From positions 1 to 64,000 of the forward strand of contig JAXMBK010000007.1 of assembly GCA_046349935.1 (NCBI GenBank): 64,000 nucleotides of DNA. The letters run 5' to 3'. The stretch comes from CAIXSC01 sp046349935. GTDB lineage: Bacteria > Planctomycetota > Planctomycetia > Pirellulales > Pirellulaceae. Numbering within the stretch: the stretch's first letter is position 1; every line of letters starts with the position of its first letter. Under the pieces are notes generated by a model, which searched no databases, was not told the DNA's origin, and saw only the letters and a program-made list of their open reading frames with translations. Position numbers and translations under genes: made by a program. Positions 50,245-59,596 of the stretch are shown here, one piece after another.

Positions 50245-51768
50245 CTACTCGAGCGTCGCGGGACGCTGGCCTACGGTGACTTGGACCGTCAGCGGCTGGC
50301 CGTCGCGTAAGAGGTCGACGGGGACTGCGACGCCCACCTTGGTTTGACTCACGCGCGCGATCAACGACGCGGACGACTCAATGTCGACGCCGTCCCAACG
50401 CTTGATCACGTCGCCCGCCTGAATGCCCGCTTGTCGAGCGGGCGATTGCTCGCCGAACGGTCCGTCGGCCAATCGCTTCACATACGCGCCCTTGCGGTCC
50501 GGCAAGTTGCGCGACGTCGCCAACTCGTCGTCGATCGGCGCCGGCTCCACGCCCAACCACCCGCGGACCACCGCCCCCTGCGACTTCAGATCCAAATAGA
50601 CTCGCTGCGCCACCGAACTGGGAATCGCAAAACTCACTCCTTGATACGACGGTCCCACGATGGCCGTATTGATCCCAATCACTTTGCCCGTCGTGTCCAC
50701 CAGCGGTCCGCCGCTGTTGCCCGGGTTCACGGCCGCGTCGGTCTGCATCAGGTTCTGGAACGGCGTCCCCGCCACCCCCGCACGATTCTTGGCGCTCAGA
50801 ATCCCGAAGGTAATGCTCCGCTCCAACCCAAACGGGCTCCCGACCGCCCACACTAGAGCTCCGACTTCCAGCCCCTCGCTATCGCCCCACTCGGCCGGCA
50901 TCAGCCCCGACGCCTCCACCTTGAGCACCGCGATGTCGGTCGGCAGATCGACCCCCACCACTCGCGCCGGTCGCCGCCGCCCGTCGCTCAACACCACTTC
51001 GATCTGCCGCGCTTCCTCGATCACATGTCGATTCGTCACCACATACCCTTCGGCGTCGATGATCACGCCCGAGCCCTGACCCGACTCGGAACGTCGCCGC
51101 GGCGGGCGATGAAACGAGTCGTCCGGGACGCCGTCCGTCCCCTCCACCTCGCGCGGTTCGCGATCCGCCTCCGCCACGTTGATGTGTACGACGCTCGGCC
51201 CCACTCGCTGCGACACCAACTGGTACGCCTGCGACAGTTCGGCCAAATGAAAATTCCCCAGCGACGCCGCCGCAATCTCCACGCGCGCCCGCTGCCGGCC
51301 CCGCTCCAGCCGATACACGATCTCTTCGACCAACAGCGGCAGACCGGAGACGCAGACCAACAGCAGCCCCAAGATGGTCATGCACCAAGTAAGCCGATTG
51401 AGCGCTCGCGACGCGGCCGACGCCCCCGCAGGCACAGCGCCGGTCTCCTCTTCGCTTGCTTCCTCTTCGCTTGCTTGCTCGTCGACTACCGCCTCGTCGG
51501 CGGCACAAGCAGTCGCGCCGCCTTCGCCCGCCGCGGCACTCTCGTCGCTCGCCGCCTCGGTACCAGCCGCCGTGATGCGGGCGAACGGGACGCCCGCAAC
51601 TGTGGCGTCTCCCAGGGGGGCGTCTCCCAAGGGGGCATCCACCAACGGAGCCGCTGCGGCGACCGCCGGCGGCAGCAGCGGCGCGAGCTCCAGATCTTCG
51701 ACGCCCCCCGCAACGGGGTCGGGCGTCGGCGGATCGTTCTGCGGCGAACCCATCTGCGGAGAACCCAT
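50245..51768 (-). CDS. Membrane-anchored HtrA/DegQ-type serine protease with PDZ domain
   Basis: This S1C protease, 507 residues, should degrade or process damaged proteins outside the cytoplasm. The N-terminal 130 residues are an acidic, low-complexity cytoplasmic tail with APLGD repeats. One transmembrane helix follows (WCMTILGLLLVCVSGLPLLV). The catalytic triad is His in VTNRHVIEEA, Asp in LPTDIAVLK and Ser in NPGNSGGPLVD. A C-terminal PDZ domain (ARQAGIQAGDVIKRWDGVDI) completes it. I chose the ATG at 51768 because GAGGAG lies six bases upstream; an ATG at 51792 is weaker. It is followed on the same strand by no other gene. Confidence 0.92.
   Translation of the reverse strand: MGSPQMGSPQNDPPTPDPVAGGVEDLELAPLLPPAVAAAAPLVDAPLGDAPLGDATVAGVPFARITAAGTEAASDESAAAGEGGATACAADEAVVDEQASEEEASEEETGAVPAGASAASRALNRLTWCMTILGLLLVCVSGLPLLVEEIVYRLERGRQRARVEIAAASLGNFHLAELSQAYQLVSQRVGPSVVHINVAEADREPREVEGTDGVPDDSFHRPPRRRSESGQGSGVIIDAEGYVVTNRHVIEEARQIEVVLSDGRRRPARVVGVDLPTDIAVLKVEASGLMPAEWGDSEGLEVGALVWAVGSPFGLERSITFGILSAKNRAGVAGTPFQNLMQTDAAVNPGNSGGPLVDTTGKVIGINTAIVGPSYQGVSFAIPSSVAQRVYLDLKSQGAVVRGWLGVEPAPIDDELATSRNLPDRKGAYVKRLADGPFGEQSPARQAGIQAGDVIKRWDGVDIESSASLIARVSQTKVGVAVPVDLLRDGQPLTVQVTVGQRPATLE
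51605..51649. repeat. 15-bp tandem repeat in the protease N-terminal tail
   Basis: Two close copies of GCGTCTCCCARGGGG (51605-51619, 51620-51634) and a degenerate third encode the Ala-Pro-Leu-Gly-Asp repeat on the minus strand. Confidence 0.65.
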
Positions 51769-51825
51769 GTCCGGCTCCTCTTTCCGCGGCAAACGGACGG
51801 CGGGACATACGCGACGGACTCGCGT

Positions 51826-52266
51826 CTACGCGTCCCCTTCGTCGGCGATCACCACTTCCTTCATAATATCGCCTTGCTCGATCGCATCCACAACTTCTTG
51901 CCCGGCAATCACGCGGCCGAAGACCGAATGCTTGTTGTCCAGCCAGGGAGTGGCGACGTGCGTGATGAAGAACTGCGACCCGTTCGTATTGGGCCCCCGG
52001 TTGGCCATCGACAGAATTCCCGGCCCCGTGTGCCGCAGCTCTGGGTGAAACTCATCGGCGAACATGTACCCCGGCCCGCCCGATCCGGTCCCTTGCGGAC
52101 AACCGGTCTGCACCATGAAGTCCTTGATCACGCGGTGAAACTTCAGCCCGTTGTAAAACCCTTGACTCGCCAGCTTCTCAAAATTGGCGACCGTCTTCGG
52201 CGTCTTGTCCGCAAACAGCTCCAAGCGAATCGTCCCTCGGCTCGTCACGATCGTCGCAACCTTCAT
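51826..52266 (-). CDS. ppiB: Peptidyl-prolyl cis-trans isomerase, cyclophilin type
   Basis: Cyclophilins speed proline isomerisation during folding. The 146-residue product is a single domain with no signal peptide, so it is cytoplasmic. It has the catalytic segment FHRVIKDFMVQTGCPQGTGS with Arg, Phe and Gln in place, then GPNTNGSQFFITHVATPWLD and HSVFGRVIAGQEVVDAI. I chose the ATG at 52266, which has GAGGA seven bases upstream, over an in-frame ATG at 52287. It lies between the protease and the BatA-like gene on the same strand. Confidence 0.95.
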   Translation of the reverse strand: MKVATIVTSRGTIRLELFADKTPKTVANFEKLASQGFYNGLKFHRVIKDFMVQTGCPQGTGSGGPGYMFADEFHPELRHTGPGILSMANRGPNTNGSQFFITHVATPWLDNKHSVFGRVIAGQEVVDAIEQGDIMKEVVIADEGDA

Positions 52267-52330
52267 GCAGTAATCCTCAATCCTCAAACAGGCGCTTCAC
52301 CTGGCGACGTCCAACTCGCGGCCGCCGCCT

Positions 52331-54310
52331 CTACAAATACACTCGCCGATTATACACGTACCATTCGAACACGAGCACCAGCAGGCCGCAGCCCAGCAGC
52401 CATTTCCAGTATTCGTGCCGAGTCGCCTGGGCGCCTTGCGCGGCCTTCACCTCCGACGCCCCGATCGCCAGCGTCTCCACGGGCGACAAGTCGGTCTCGC
52501 GACTATCGAACAAGTTCACCGCAAACCATTGGCTCGGTTCGGGCGACGTCCCTTCGTACACCGAGTAAACGCCCGGCGTCTCGGTCGCTTTATAGGGAAA
52601 GTCCGACTGCCCCGACCGACGAATTTCTTGCTGATCGCCCTGCGGCGTCTTCACGCGCACGCTGTTCACGGCCGCCAAACTGCGGACCGCCAGCCCTTCG
52701 CCCGGCTTCACGCTCGGCGCCGACTCGGCCCGCCCGCCGCCTCCTAAGCTCGACAACACGTTCTGCCAAAAAATGGGAAAGCTGTACCACCGCGGCCAAT
52801 CCGAATTGAAGAACGACTCGCCCCCCGGCTTCGTTTCCACCAACGTGAACCCCAGCACGGCGTCGTCGAACCCCTGCCGCGGCGCAATCGACAACATGGG
52901 ACCAGCTTGCGAATCAAGCAGCACGACGGCGCCGCCGGGCCCCTTCACGGGCGTTCCTTCGGCAATCTTCACGTGCGTCGGGTCGGGCATCGCCGTCAGT
53001 GGATGAGCTCGCTCGACGTCGATGATCTGAATCGGTCCCGTTTTCTCCCCCAGCGACCAACCTTCCTGCGGCGGCGCACGGCCGATGAACAACGTGTTCG
53101 CCAGCGGCATTTGCTGCGGCGCACAACGATCAAAGATCACCAAATCAAACTCGCCGCCTCCGGCCTGCTTCCGATAGTCTTCCCCCTCCAGGTAAGTCGG
53201 TTCGACGAACGTGACGCTCCCCAGCAGCTTCGCCGCCGGGGTCTCGAGCGCTGTGCGCATCGCCGTATTGCCGGCCGTGACGCACAGCACGTTGGCCGGT
53301 CGCCGCGGGTTGATCGCCGCATAGGCGACGTCGTCCACGCGCAGCGCATCGGTCTGTCCCAGCTCGGCCCGCAAGACGCCCGGCTCCGGATCGCGCAGCT
53401 CAAACCGAGCGCCGCCGGTCCCGCGCGGCGGCACCTTGATTTGTTGAGCGTCCAGCAGCACTTGGCCGCGATACAGCGACACGTCGACCGTCGACTCGGC
53501 CGCCCCGGCATTCTCCAATCGCACAAAGGCTTGCACTTGGTCCAATTTTTCGGCGTTGCGTTCCGTCGTGAACGCCACGATCCCCACGTTGTCCGCCGCC
53601 GCACCAATCGGCAAGAACTGCGGCTCCAGATTCCCCAGCGAAAAATTGCTCACCGGCGCAAAACCGCCGTCGGAGATCACGTACAGCGTCGCCGGAAACG
53701 CACCTGCCACCTGCTCGTCCTGCGGATTCCCGGCTTCGCTCATTCGGCCCGGGTTGGCCAACCCGCTGGCGGTTCGCAGGGCATCGGCCAAGTCGCTGGG
53801 GCGGGACGTGGGCAAGATCTGCTGCACGCGTTCGCGCAACAGCCGTCGATTGTCCGTGAACGATTGCTCCGTCTTCGCCTCGTCGGAAAAACTAATCACC
53901 ATCGCGACGTCGCCGCGCTTCATCTGATCGATCAAGTTCAAGGCGCGTTGTTTGGCGGCGTCCAGTCGCGTCCCGCCGCCGTCTTTGGCGCTCATGCTGG
54001 CCGAGGTGTCGATGAGCAGGATGAAGCGATTGCCGGTGAGCGTCACGCCGCGGCAGCCGGGGCGGAGCAGGGCGAGCATCACCAGGGCGACCAGCAAGAG
54101 CTGCAAGAACAGCAACACGTTCTGGCGGATGCGTTGCCAGATCGAATTGACGTGCAAGTCCTCGATCGCGCGGCTCCACAAATACGTACTCGGCACCTCC
54201 ACCGGCGCCCGTTTCAGCTTCAGGAAATACAACAGCACGATCAGGGGCGGGACGAGCGCCAGCAGGCCCCACTGCCACAATTGCAGTGTGTTGCTAAAGA
54301 TGTCGCTCAT
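52331..54310 (-). CDS. BatA-like membrane protein with VWA domain
   Basis: The 659-residue product starts with the aerotolerance regulator N-terminal domain, two membrane helices (WGLLALVPPLIVLLYFLKL and NVLLFLQLLLVALVMLALL). A VWA domain with a complete MIDAS motif follows (FILLIDTSASMSAKDGGGTR). A long region of beta-rich sequence and a C-terminal helix (WLLGCGLLVLVFEWYVY) complete it. Its start overlaps the stop of the DUF58 gene by four bases (ATGA), so the two are co-translated. This is the classic MoxR-DUF58-BatA arrangement, thought to work in chaperone-like or metal-insertion roles at the envelope. Confidence 0.9.
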   Translation of the reverse strand: MSDIFSNTLQLWQWGLLALVPPLIVLLYFLKLKRAPVEVPSTYLWSRAIEDLHVNSIWQRIRQNVLLFLQLLLVALVMLALLRPGCRGVTLTGNRFILLIDTSASMSAKDGGGTRLDAAKQRALNLIDQMKRGDVAMVISFSDEAKTEQSFTDNRRLLRERVQQILPTSRPSDLADALRTASGLANPGRMSEAGNPQDEQVAGAFPATLYVISDGGFAPVSNFSLGNLEPQFLPIGAAADNVGIVAFTTERNAEKLDQVQAFVRLENAGAAESTVDVSLYRGQVLLDAQQIKVPPRGTGGARFELRDPEPGVLRAELGQTDALRVDDVAYAAINPRRPANVLCVTAGNTAMRTALETPAAKLLGSVTFVEPTYLEGEDYRKQAGGGEFDLVIFDRCAPQQMPLANTLFIGRAPPQEGWSLGEKTGPIQIIDVERAHPLTAMPDPTHVKIAEGTPVKGPGGAVVLLDSQAGPMLSIAPRQGFDDAVLGFTLVETKPGGESFFNSDWPRWYSFPIFWQNVLSSLGGGGRAESAPSVKPGEGLAVRSLAAVNSVRVKTPQGDQQEIRRSGQSDFPYKATETPGVYSVYEGTSPEPSQWFAVNLFDSRETDLSPVETLAIGASEVKAAQGAQATRHEYWKWLLGCGLLVLVFEWYVYNRRVYL

Positions 54311-55200
54311 CGCACCAGCCCCCGCTTGCGCAGATACGACGACACCAACTGCTCGACCGGCGTCTCGCTGCTGGTCATCGTGTAGTTTATCCCTCGCCGC
54401 GCACAAAACTCGCGGGCCCCGTTCACGAACGCCGCCAACGTCCGCTCATACCGATCCAACAACGGGCGACTCACCGTCAACTCGGCGATGTCTCCATCCT
54501 CCACGTCCACCAGTTTCAAATCCCCTTGCAAGTCGGGCTTCAATTCCGCCGGCGACAAGACGTGAATCACGTAGACATCCAGTTGCTGCGCGACCAACCA
54601 GCGCAGCGCCGTCTCGTAACCCGACTTGTCCATCAGGTCGGTGATCAACACCAGAATGCCCTTGCCCGGATTGCGCAAACAAAAGTCGCGCAGCCCGGTC
54701 GCCAGCGACGCATTCAGCTCGGGCTGAATTCCGTCGAGGTAATCCAGCATTGGATTCAGGCTCTTGCGGCCGCGCAGCACCGGTCCCGGCGTGCGGCGCG
54801 ACGCCCCCAGCGCCTCGATCTTCACGCGATCCGCGCGACACAGTCCGATGTACCCCAGCGCCGCCGCCAGTTGTTTCGCGAACTGCAGCTTCGAGGGCTC
54901 CCCGAAATCCATCGATGCGCTGGCGTCGATCACGGTGAAGAAGTGCAGATCTTCTTCCTCGAGGAACATTTTGAGGAACAGTTTATCGAGCCGCGCGTAG
55001 AGGTTCCAATCGATGAAGCGCAGGTCGTCCCCTGGGACGTAGTTGCGAAAGTCCGAGAACTCGACCGACTGCCCCTTGCGCTTGCTCCGCCGCTCCCCCT
55101 TCATCCGCCCGCGAAAAATCTTGCGCGTGACGAGCTCCAACCGCTCGAGTTGCGCGAGCAGGCGCGGAGACAGCAGCGGACCGGACGAAGCTTGCGACAT
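54307..55200 (-). CDS. DUF58 domain protein of the MoxR cassette
   Basis: The 297-residue product is a DUF58 protein with the family motif GRMKGERRSKRKGQSVEFSD followed by FRNYVPGDDLRFIDWNLYAR. A VWA-like half has a MIDAS-type sequence (TVIDASASMDFG). There is no signal peptide or membrane helix, so it should be cytoplasmic and act with the MoxR ATPase encoded 30 bases upstream. It overlaps the BatA-like gene downstream. Confidence 0.92.
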   Translation of the reverse strand: MSQASSGPLLSPRLLAQLERLELVTRKIFRGRMKGERRSKRKGQSVEFSDFRNYVPGDDLRFIDWNLYARLDKLFLKMFLEEEDLHFFTVIDASASMDFGEPSKLQFAKQLAAALGYIGLCRADRVKIEALGASRRTPGPVLRGRKSLNPMLDYLDGIQPELNASLATGLRDFCLRNPGKGILVLITDLMDKSGYETALRWLVAQQLDVYVIHVLSPAELKPDLQGDLKLVDVEDGDIAELTVSRPLLDRYERTLAAFVNGAREFCARRGINYTMTSSETPVEQLVSSYLRKRGLVR

Positions 55201-55230
55201 GCGGACGACTCCCTGGAAACCTCGGAGCGA

Positions 55231-56262
55231 CTAGCGAGCCAACGACGCCGTGACCGGCGCGTCGTCCGACTTTTCCGGAAGCTGTTCGAGGATCTCCAGC
55301 AGGACGCGATCGGTGTCGATCGACTCGGCCTGCGCTTCGAAGTTCAAAATCACGCGGTGCCGCATGGCTGGCAAATAAACGCGGCGCACATCCTCGAAAC
55401 TGACGTTGTAACGCCCTTCCAACAGCGCCCGCACTTTGGCGGCTAGCGCGAGCGTTTGCGCGCCGCGCGGGCTGCTGCCCCAGCGCAAGTACTTGTTCGT
55501 CGGCGGCAGCGCGAACGGCCCGCCCGGATGCGTGGCCATGGTAAGTCGCACGAGGTAATCCTGAACGTGCGACGCCAGCACCACCTCGCGGATCAGTTGC
55601 TGCCACTTGCGAATCTCGGCCCCGTCCATCACCGGCTGCGGTTCGATCTTCACGCCGCGCGTCGTCCGTTCCACGATCGTCGCTAACTCGTTGCGCGACG
55701 AATAGCCGACGACCAGCTTGAAGAAGAAGCGGTCGAGCTGCGCTTCGGGGAGCGGGTAGGTGCCTTCCTGTTCGATCGGGTTTTGCGTCGCCATCACGAA
55801 GAAGGGCTTCGCCAGCTCATAGCGCACGCCGCCGACGGTGACGGTCCCTTCCTGCATGGTTTCCAGCAGCGCGGACTGCGTTTTCGGAGTGGCGCGGTTG
55901 ATTTCGTCCGCCAAGCACAATTGCGTGAAAATGGGTCCCTTTTGAAACTCGAACTGCCGCCGCCCCTCAGGCGTTTCCACCACCATATTGGTGCCCAGAA
56001 TGTCGGCCGGCATCAGGTCGGGAGTAAACTGCACTCGGTTGAATTCCAGATTCAGCGTCTGCGCGAGGCTGCGGATCAACAGCGTCTTTCCCAGCCCGGG
56101 GACCCCCTCGAGCAGGCAATGGCCGCCGACGAACAGACACGTCAGCACTCCATGCACGATCTCGTCGTGCCCGACGATCACCTTGCCAATCTCGTCGCGC
56201 ACCGCCTTGTATCGCGCTCGAAACTGCTCGGCTTGCTGCAGGAGTTCATTCCCCACGCTCAT
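55231..56262 (-). CDS. MoxR family AAA+ ATPase
   Basis: The 343-residue product is a MoxR-type AAA ATPase. It has Walker A in LLEGVPGLGKTLLIRSLA, Walker B in LCLADEINRATPKTQSALLE, the MQEGTVTVGG segment, sensor 1 in FFVMATQNPIEQEGTYPLPE and the RWGSSPRGAQTLALAAK C-terminal lid. MoxR proteins work with VWA proteins, here the DUF58, BatA-like and large VWA proteins around it. No signal peptide is present. Confidence 0.95.
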   Translation of the reverse strand: MSVGNELLQQAEQFRARYKAVRDEIGKVIVGHDEIVHGVLTCLFVGGHCLLEGVPGLGKTLLIRSLAQTLNLEFNRVQFTPDLMPADILGTNMVVETPEGRRQFEFQKGPIFTQLCLADEINRATPKTQSALLETMQEGTVTVGGVRYELAKPFFVMATQNPIEQEGTYPLPEAQLDRFFFKLVVGYSSRNELATIVERTTRGVKIEPQPVMDGAEIRKWQQLIREVVLASHVQDYLVRLTMATHPGGPFALPPTNKYLRWGSSPRGAQTLALAAKVRALLEGRYNVSFEDVRRVYLPAMRHRVILNFEAQAESIDTDRVLLEILEQLPEKSDDAPVTASLAR

Positions 56263-56333
56263 GGTTGTTCCTCAATCGGTCAAAAGGAGATAAGCGATTC
56301 GGTGTGCGGAACGGCGTTGATTCGGTTCAACAG

Positions 56334-59300
56334 TTAATTCAGTTCATCAGGCGACTTCGGCGCGTCGCGGCGGGCTTGCTGCTTGGCCTTGAGCAACCTC
56401 GACGTATACGATTCGGCGTCTTCTTTGGTGGGCGTGAGGCCCGAGGAGGTCGGCGGCGGGGCGGCGGGGGACGCGCCGCCGGCGCCGGCCGTGACGTCGT
56501 CGACCAGCGGCGGTGCGCCCGCAGTCGATGCCCCCGCAGTCGGCGTTTCCGGTTCGAACCGCACCGCCGCTCGGCGTTCGTCCAACTGGCCCGTCACGGC
56601 CGCCTTCCGCGACCGCAGTCGTTCCAGCCGCGAGTCGTCCGCTTCGGGTTCGGCGCGGCGCAGCAGTCGCTTCTTGATGAACGCGGTCGCCGGCTGCAGC
56701 CATTCAAACGTCACATGGACGCGACGCACGAAAACGTCGGCGAAGAACAGCAGCATGCCGATCATCATCACCCAGGGCCAGACGTTCTGACTGCTGACGG
56801 CCTTCGCCAAATCGTGGCGGAACGTGTCGACTTGCAGCATGTCGTCGAACTTGCCGCCCGGTCGCAGCGCCCCCTCGATCAACTTTCCTTCGCCGCCGTC
56901 CTTGGGCTTCAACGCGACCAACGAATCGATGAGCGCTTCGTTGCTTTCGCGGTCCCGGTACTCGGGCGAGTAGGGAACGTTGACGCCCGCCAACAGCGGC
57001 GCGTAACCGGGCCCCGGATTGAGCGTCACGAAGTACGAACCGGCGGACGTGGCCGGAAATTCGGTCACATACCGCCCCGGCCCGACCTGCTCGATCTTGA
57101 TGTCGATCGGGTCGAGCTTCGGGTTGAGCGCCGCGCCGCTGATCGACAAGAAATTCAGGAACTCGTCATTGTTATCGAGCGCCGTGATGGTGACTTTCAC
57201 GCGCCCGTCGCGGTGGTCGGTGGCGACGGTGAACTTGCCGGTGTCGCCCAGCGGCCGCATCGACCAACGGACCATCTGGCTGAACAACTTGTCGTAGTGC
57301 GACCAGCTTTCCCAGGCGCCGGCCCATTTGTGTCCCGCGTCGGTGGTGAAGGCCACCGTACGTCCCAGGCCGTACGTCCAACTGGCGAGGATCGTCGAGT
57401 TCTCCGGGTCGTCGGGATCGGGCGAGCGGATGGCGACTTCGACCAGCGGGCTGTCCTTGACCGTCGTCATGACGAAGCCGTTGATCGGCGGCAGCGGGCC
57501 GTCGACGCCTTGCAGCATTTCGTGGCGATAGGTCACAACGGGCGGGACGCCGTCGAGATTCTTAATCAGAGGCCGCGCCGCCTTGCGGGCTTCGCGAATG
57601 AAGATGGCCGGCAGCGCCCGCGGATCTTTCACGTCGTAGAACTTGCCGCCCGTCTCGTTCGCGACCGCTTCGAGCAGCCGGCGGTTAGGCGCGTCGTGGG
57701 TGCCGACGCCGACGGTGGACACCGTAACGCCCGCTTTGCGAAACGCCGACTTGATGGCGCCGCTGGGCGGCGCCGGATCGCCGTCGCTGATGATGATCAT
57801 GTGCTTGGCCGACGCTTTGACGCGATTGAAGCCGCTGAGCGCCAGCCGCATCGCCGGATCAAAGTCGGGCATATCGCCGGGGACCATGCGATCGATGGCG
57901 GCCAGCATACGCGACTTATTCGCGCCGACGCGGATCAAGCCGCCTTGTCCTGCGCCCCACATCCAGGTGTCGCCCGAATTGAAGTTGCCGAAGGCGACCG
58001 CGCCGGCGTAGTCGGTCGGCCCCAACACCTCGAGCGACTTACGGGCGATGAGCTTTTGCATGCCGTTGCCGTCGGCCAGTTCGGAGGCGTGGAAGATGAT
58101 CACGAGCGCCCCGACCGCTTGGATCTTGGCGTTCTTGATTTGGCAGTCGACAGGCAGCGCCTTTTCGACTTCGGTATTCGCCCAGCCGCCGACGCCGAAG
58201 CTGTTTTCGCCGCCGAGCATCACGAGTCCGCAACCCAGTTGTTCGGTGTTGCGCACCAGCATGCGGATCTGTTCGTCGCTGAAGCTGAAGATCTCGTCGC
58301 CCCGTTCGCCGCTGACGCGCGGCACGTTGGCCAGCACGACCGTGTCGTACGCTTGCAGTTCGGCCAAATTCGTGAACAAGTTGTTGTTAGCCTGAACGTC
58401 GACCTCCAGGTTCATCGTGCGCAGGCGTTGCACCAGCCCTTCGAATTGCCCGGGCTTATCGGCGTCTTCGATCAAGAGCACGCGTCCCTTGCCGCGAATG
58501 TGCGTGAACGCGGTGGCTTCATTGTTCTGCGTGAGTCCGTCGCCGGCCGCGTCTTCGGGAGTGAATACGGCGCGATAGGTGTAAACGGCCGGGTCGTCGA
58601 GCTTCTGTTGAAAGGAGTAGACGTTCTTGCCCGGCTTGAGTTCGACGGGCTGTTCGCTGACCGCTTCTTCGGTGCGGCCCGAGCGGCGGAGGACTTGCAG
58701 ACGTCCGCGCACCGGCGCGGCCTCGCCGCCCGCTTCCGCAAAGTTATTGACGACCACGCGCGCTTCGAACGGTTGGCTTTGACGGATGTCGGGCGGGAGC
58801 GTCACTTTTTCGACGGCGACTTCCGCGCGCGCGACCAACTCGACCGGAACGACGTCGATGCCGACGCCGTGTTGTTCGGCCAAGTCCTTGGCGACTGAAC
58901 GCGCGTCGCCCAGGTTTTCGTTGCCGTCGGTGACGATCACGATGCGACGTGCAACGTTTTCGGGGAAGGAGGCGTTGGCCAGCTTAAGGGCGCCGGCGAG
59001 ATTCGTGGCGTCGCGCGGCACTTGAAACAGCGACTCGAATTGCGCCGCCGGTTGAATGTCGTCGTCAAACGGCGCGACCTCGATCGACGCATCGCGACCG
59101 AACACGATCACGCCGGCCAAATCGTCATGCTCCCGCTTGCGATGCGTCCGCACTTCCTTCGATACGTACTCGCGCATCGCACGCCGCTGCGGCTCTGGAA
59201 TGCTCAGCGATTGATCGAGCACGTAGATGACGGCCAAGCGTTCGCTAGTCCATCGTAGTTGGATTTCGGCGAGTGCGAGGACGAAGATGGCGAGCACCGT

Positions 59301-59462
59301 GGTGCGGAGGCCGAGGGCGACGAGACGTCGGACTCGACCGAGCCCGGCGAGGCTGCGGAAGCTGGCCATCCACAGCAAAGGCAGTAGAAAAAACGCCAGC
59401 AAATAGAGCGGCCGGTCGAAGGTGACCTCGAATCCCAATAGCGGAATATGCCATGCGAACAT
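56334..59462 (-). CDS. Large membrane VWA/glutamine-amidotransferase-like protein
   Basis: The 1042-residue product has two N-terminal membrane helices (LYLLAFFLLPLLWMAS and TTVLAIFVLALAEI). A VWA domain with MIDAS DQSLS (VIYVLDQSLSIPEPQ) follows. Next come a beta-sandwich region, a class I glutamine-amidotransferase-like domain (LGCGLVMLGGENSFGVGGW) and a second VWA-like half (HMIIISDGDPAPPSGAIKSA). A C-terminal helix (WPWVMMIGMLLFFADVFV) and a Pro/Ala-rich cytoplasmic tail end the protein. I chose the ATG at 59462, with AAGGAG upstream; an ATG at 59561 is open but has no membrane context. It begins the MoxR cassette. Confidence 0.88.
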   Translation of the reverse strand: MFAWHIPLLGFEVTFDRPLYLLAFFLLPLLWMASFRSLAGLGRVRRLVALGLRTTVLAIFVLALAEIQLRWTSERLAVIYVLDQSLSIPEPQRRAMREYVSKEVRTHRKREHDDLAGVIVFGRDASIEVAPFDDDIQPAAQFESLFQVPRDATNLAGALKLANASFPENVARRIVIVTDGNENLGDARSVAKDLAEQHGVGIDVVPVELVARAEVAVEKVTLPPDIRQSQPFEARVVVNNFAEAGGEAAPVRGRLQVLRRSGRTEEAVSEQPVELKPGKNVYSFQQKLDDPAVYTYRAVFTPEDAAGDGLTQNNEATAFTHIRGKGRVLLIEDADKPGQFEGLVQRLRTMNLEVDVQANNNLFTNLAELQAYDTVVLANVPRVSGERGDEIFSFSDEQIRMLVRNTEQLGCGLVMLGGENSFGVGGWANTEVEKALPVDCQIKNAKIQAVGALVIIFHASELADGNGMQKLIARKSLEVLGPTDYAGAVAFGNFNSGDTWMWGAGQGGLIRVGANKSRMLAAIDRMVPGDMPDFDPAMRLALSGFNRVKASAKHMIIISDGDPAPPSGAIKSAFRKAGVTVSTVGVGTHDAPNRRLLEAVANETGGKFYDVKDPRALPAIFIREARKAARPLIKNLDGVPPVVTYRHEMLQGVDGPLPPINGFVMTTVKDSPLVEVAIRSPDPDDPENSTILASWTYGLGRTVAFTTDAGHKWAGAWESWSHYDKLFSQMVRWSMRPLGDTGKFTVATDHRDGRVKVTITALDNNDEFLNFLSISGAALNPKLDPIDIKIEQVGPGRYVTEFPATSAGSYFVTLNPGPGYAPLLAGVNVPYSPEYRDRESNEALIDSLVALKPKDGGEGKLIEGALRPGGKFDDMLQVDTFRHDLAKAVSSQNVWPWVMMIGMLLFFADVFVRRVHVTFEWLQPATAFIKKRLLRRAEPEADDSRLERLRSRKAAVTGQLDERRAAVRFEPETPTAGASTAGAPPLVDDVTAGAGGASPAAPPPTSSGLTPTKEDAESYTSRLLKAKQQARRDAPKSPDELN

Positions 59463-59596
59463 GGTCGACCTGCTCCTTGCCGCGTCCTGAACGCTCCGAA
59501 GGGAACGTCGCCGAATCGGACCGGCGCCGAATTCGGACGGGCGCCGAACTCGGACGGACATTGTAACCCACTTGCAGGGGAATCACATCCGCCCGC

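Noticed and set aside
56265..58898. 877-residue plus-strand frame opposite the large VWA gene
   Set aside because: It is the antisense shadow of a gene with clear membrane and VWA motifs.
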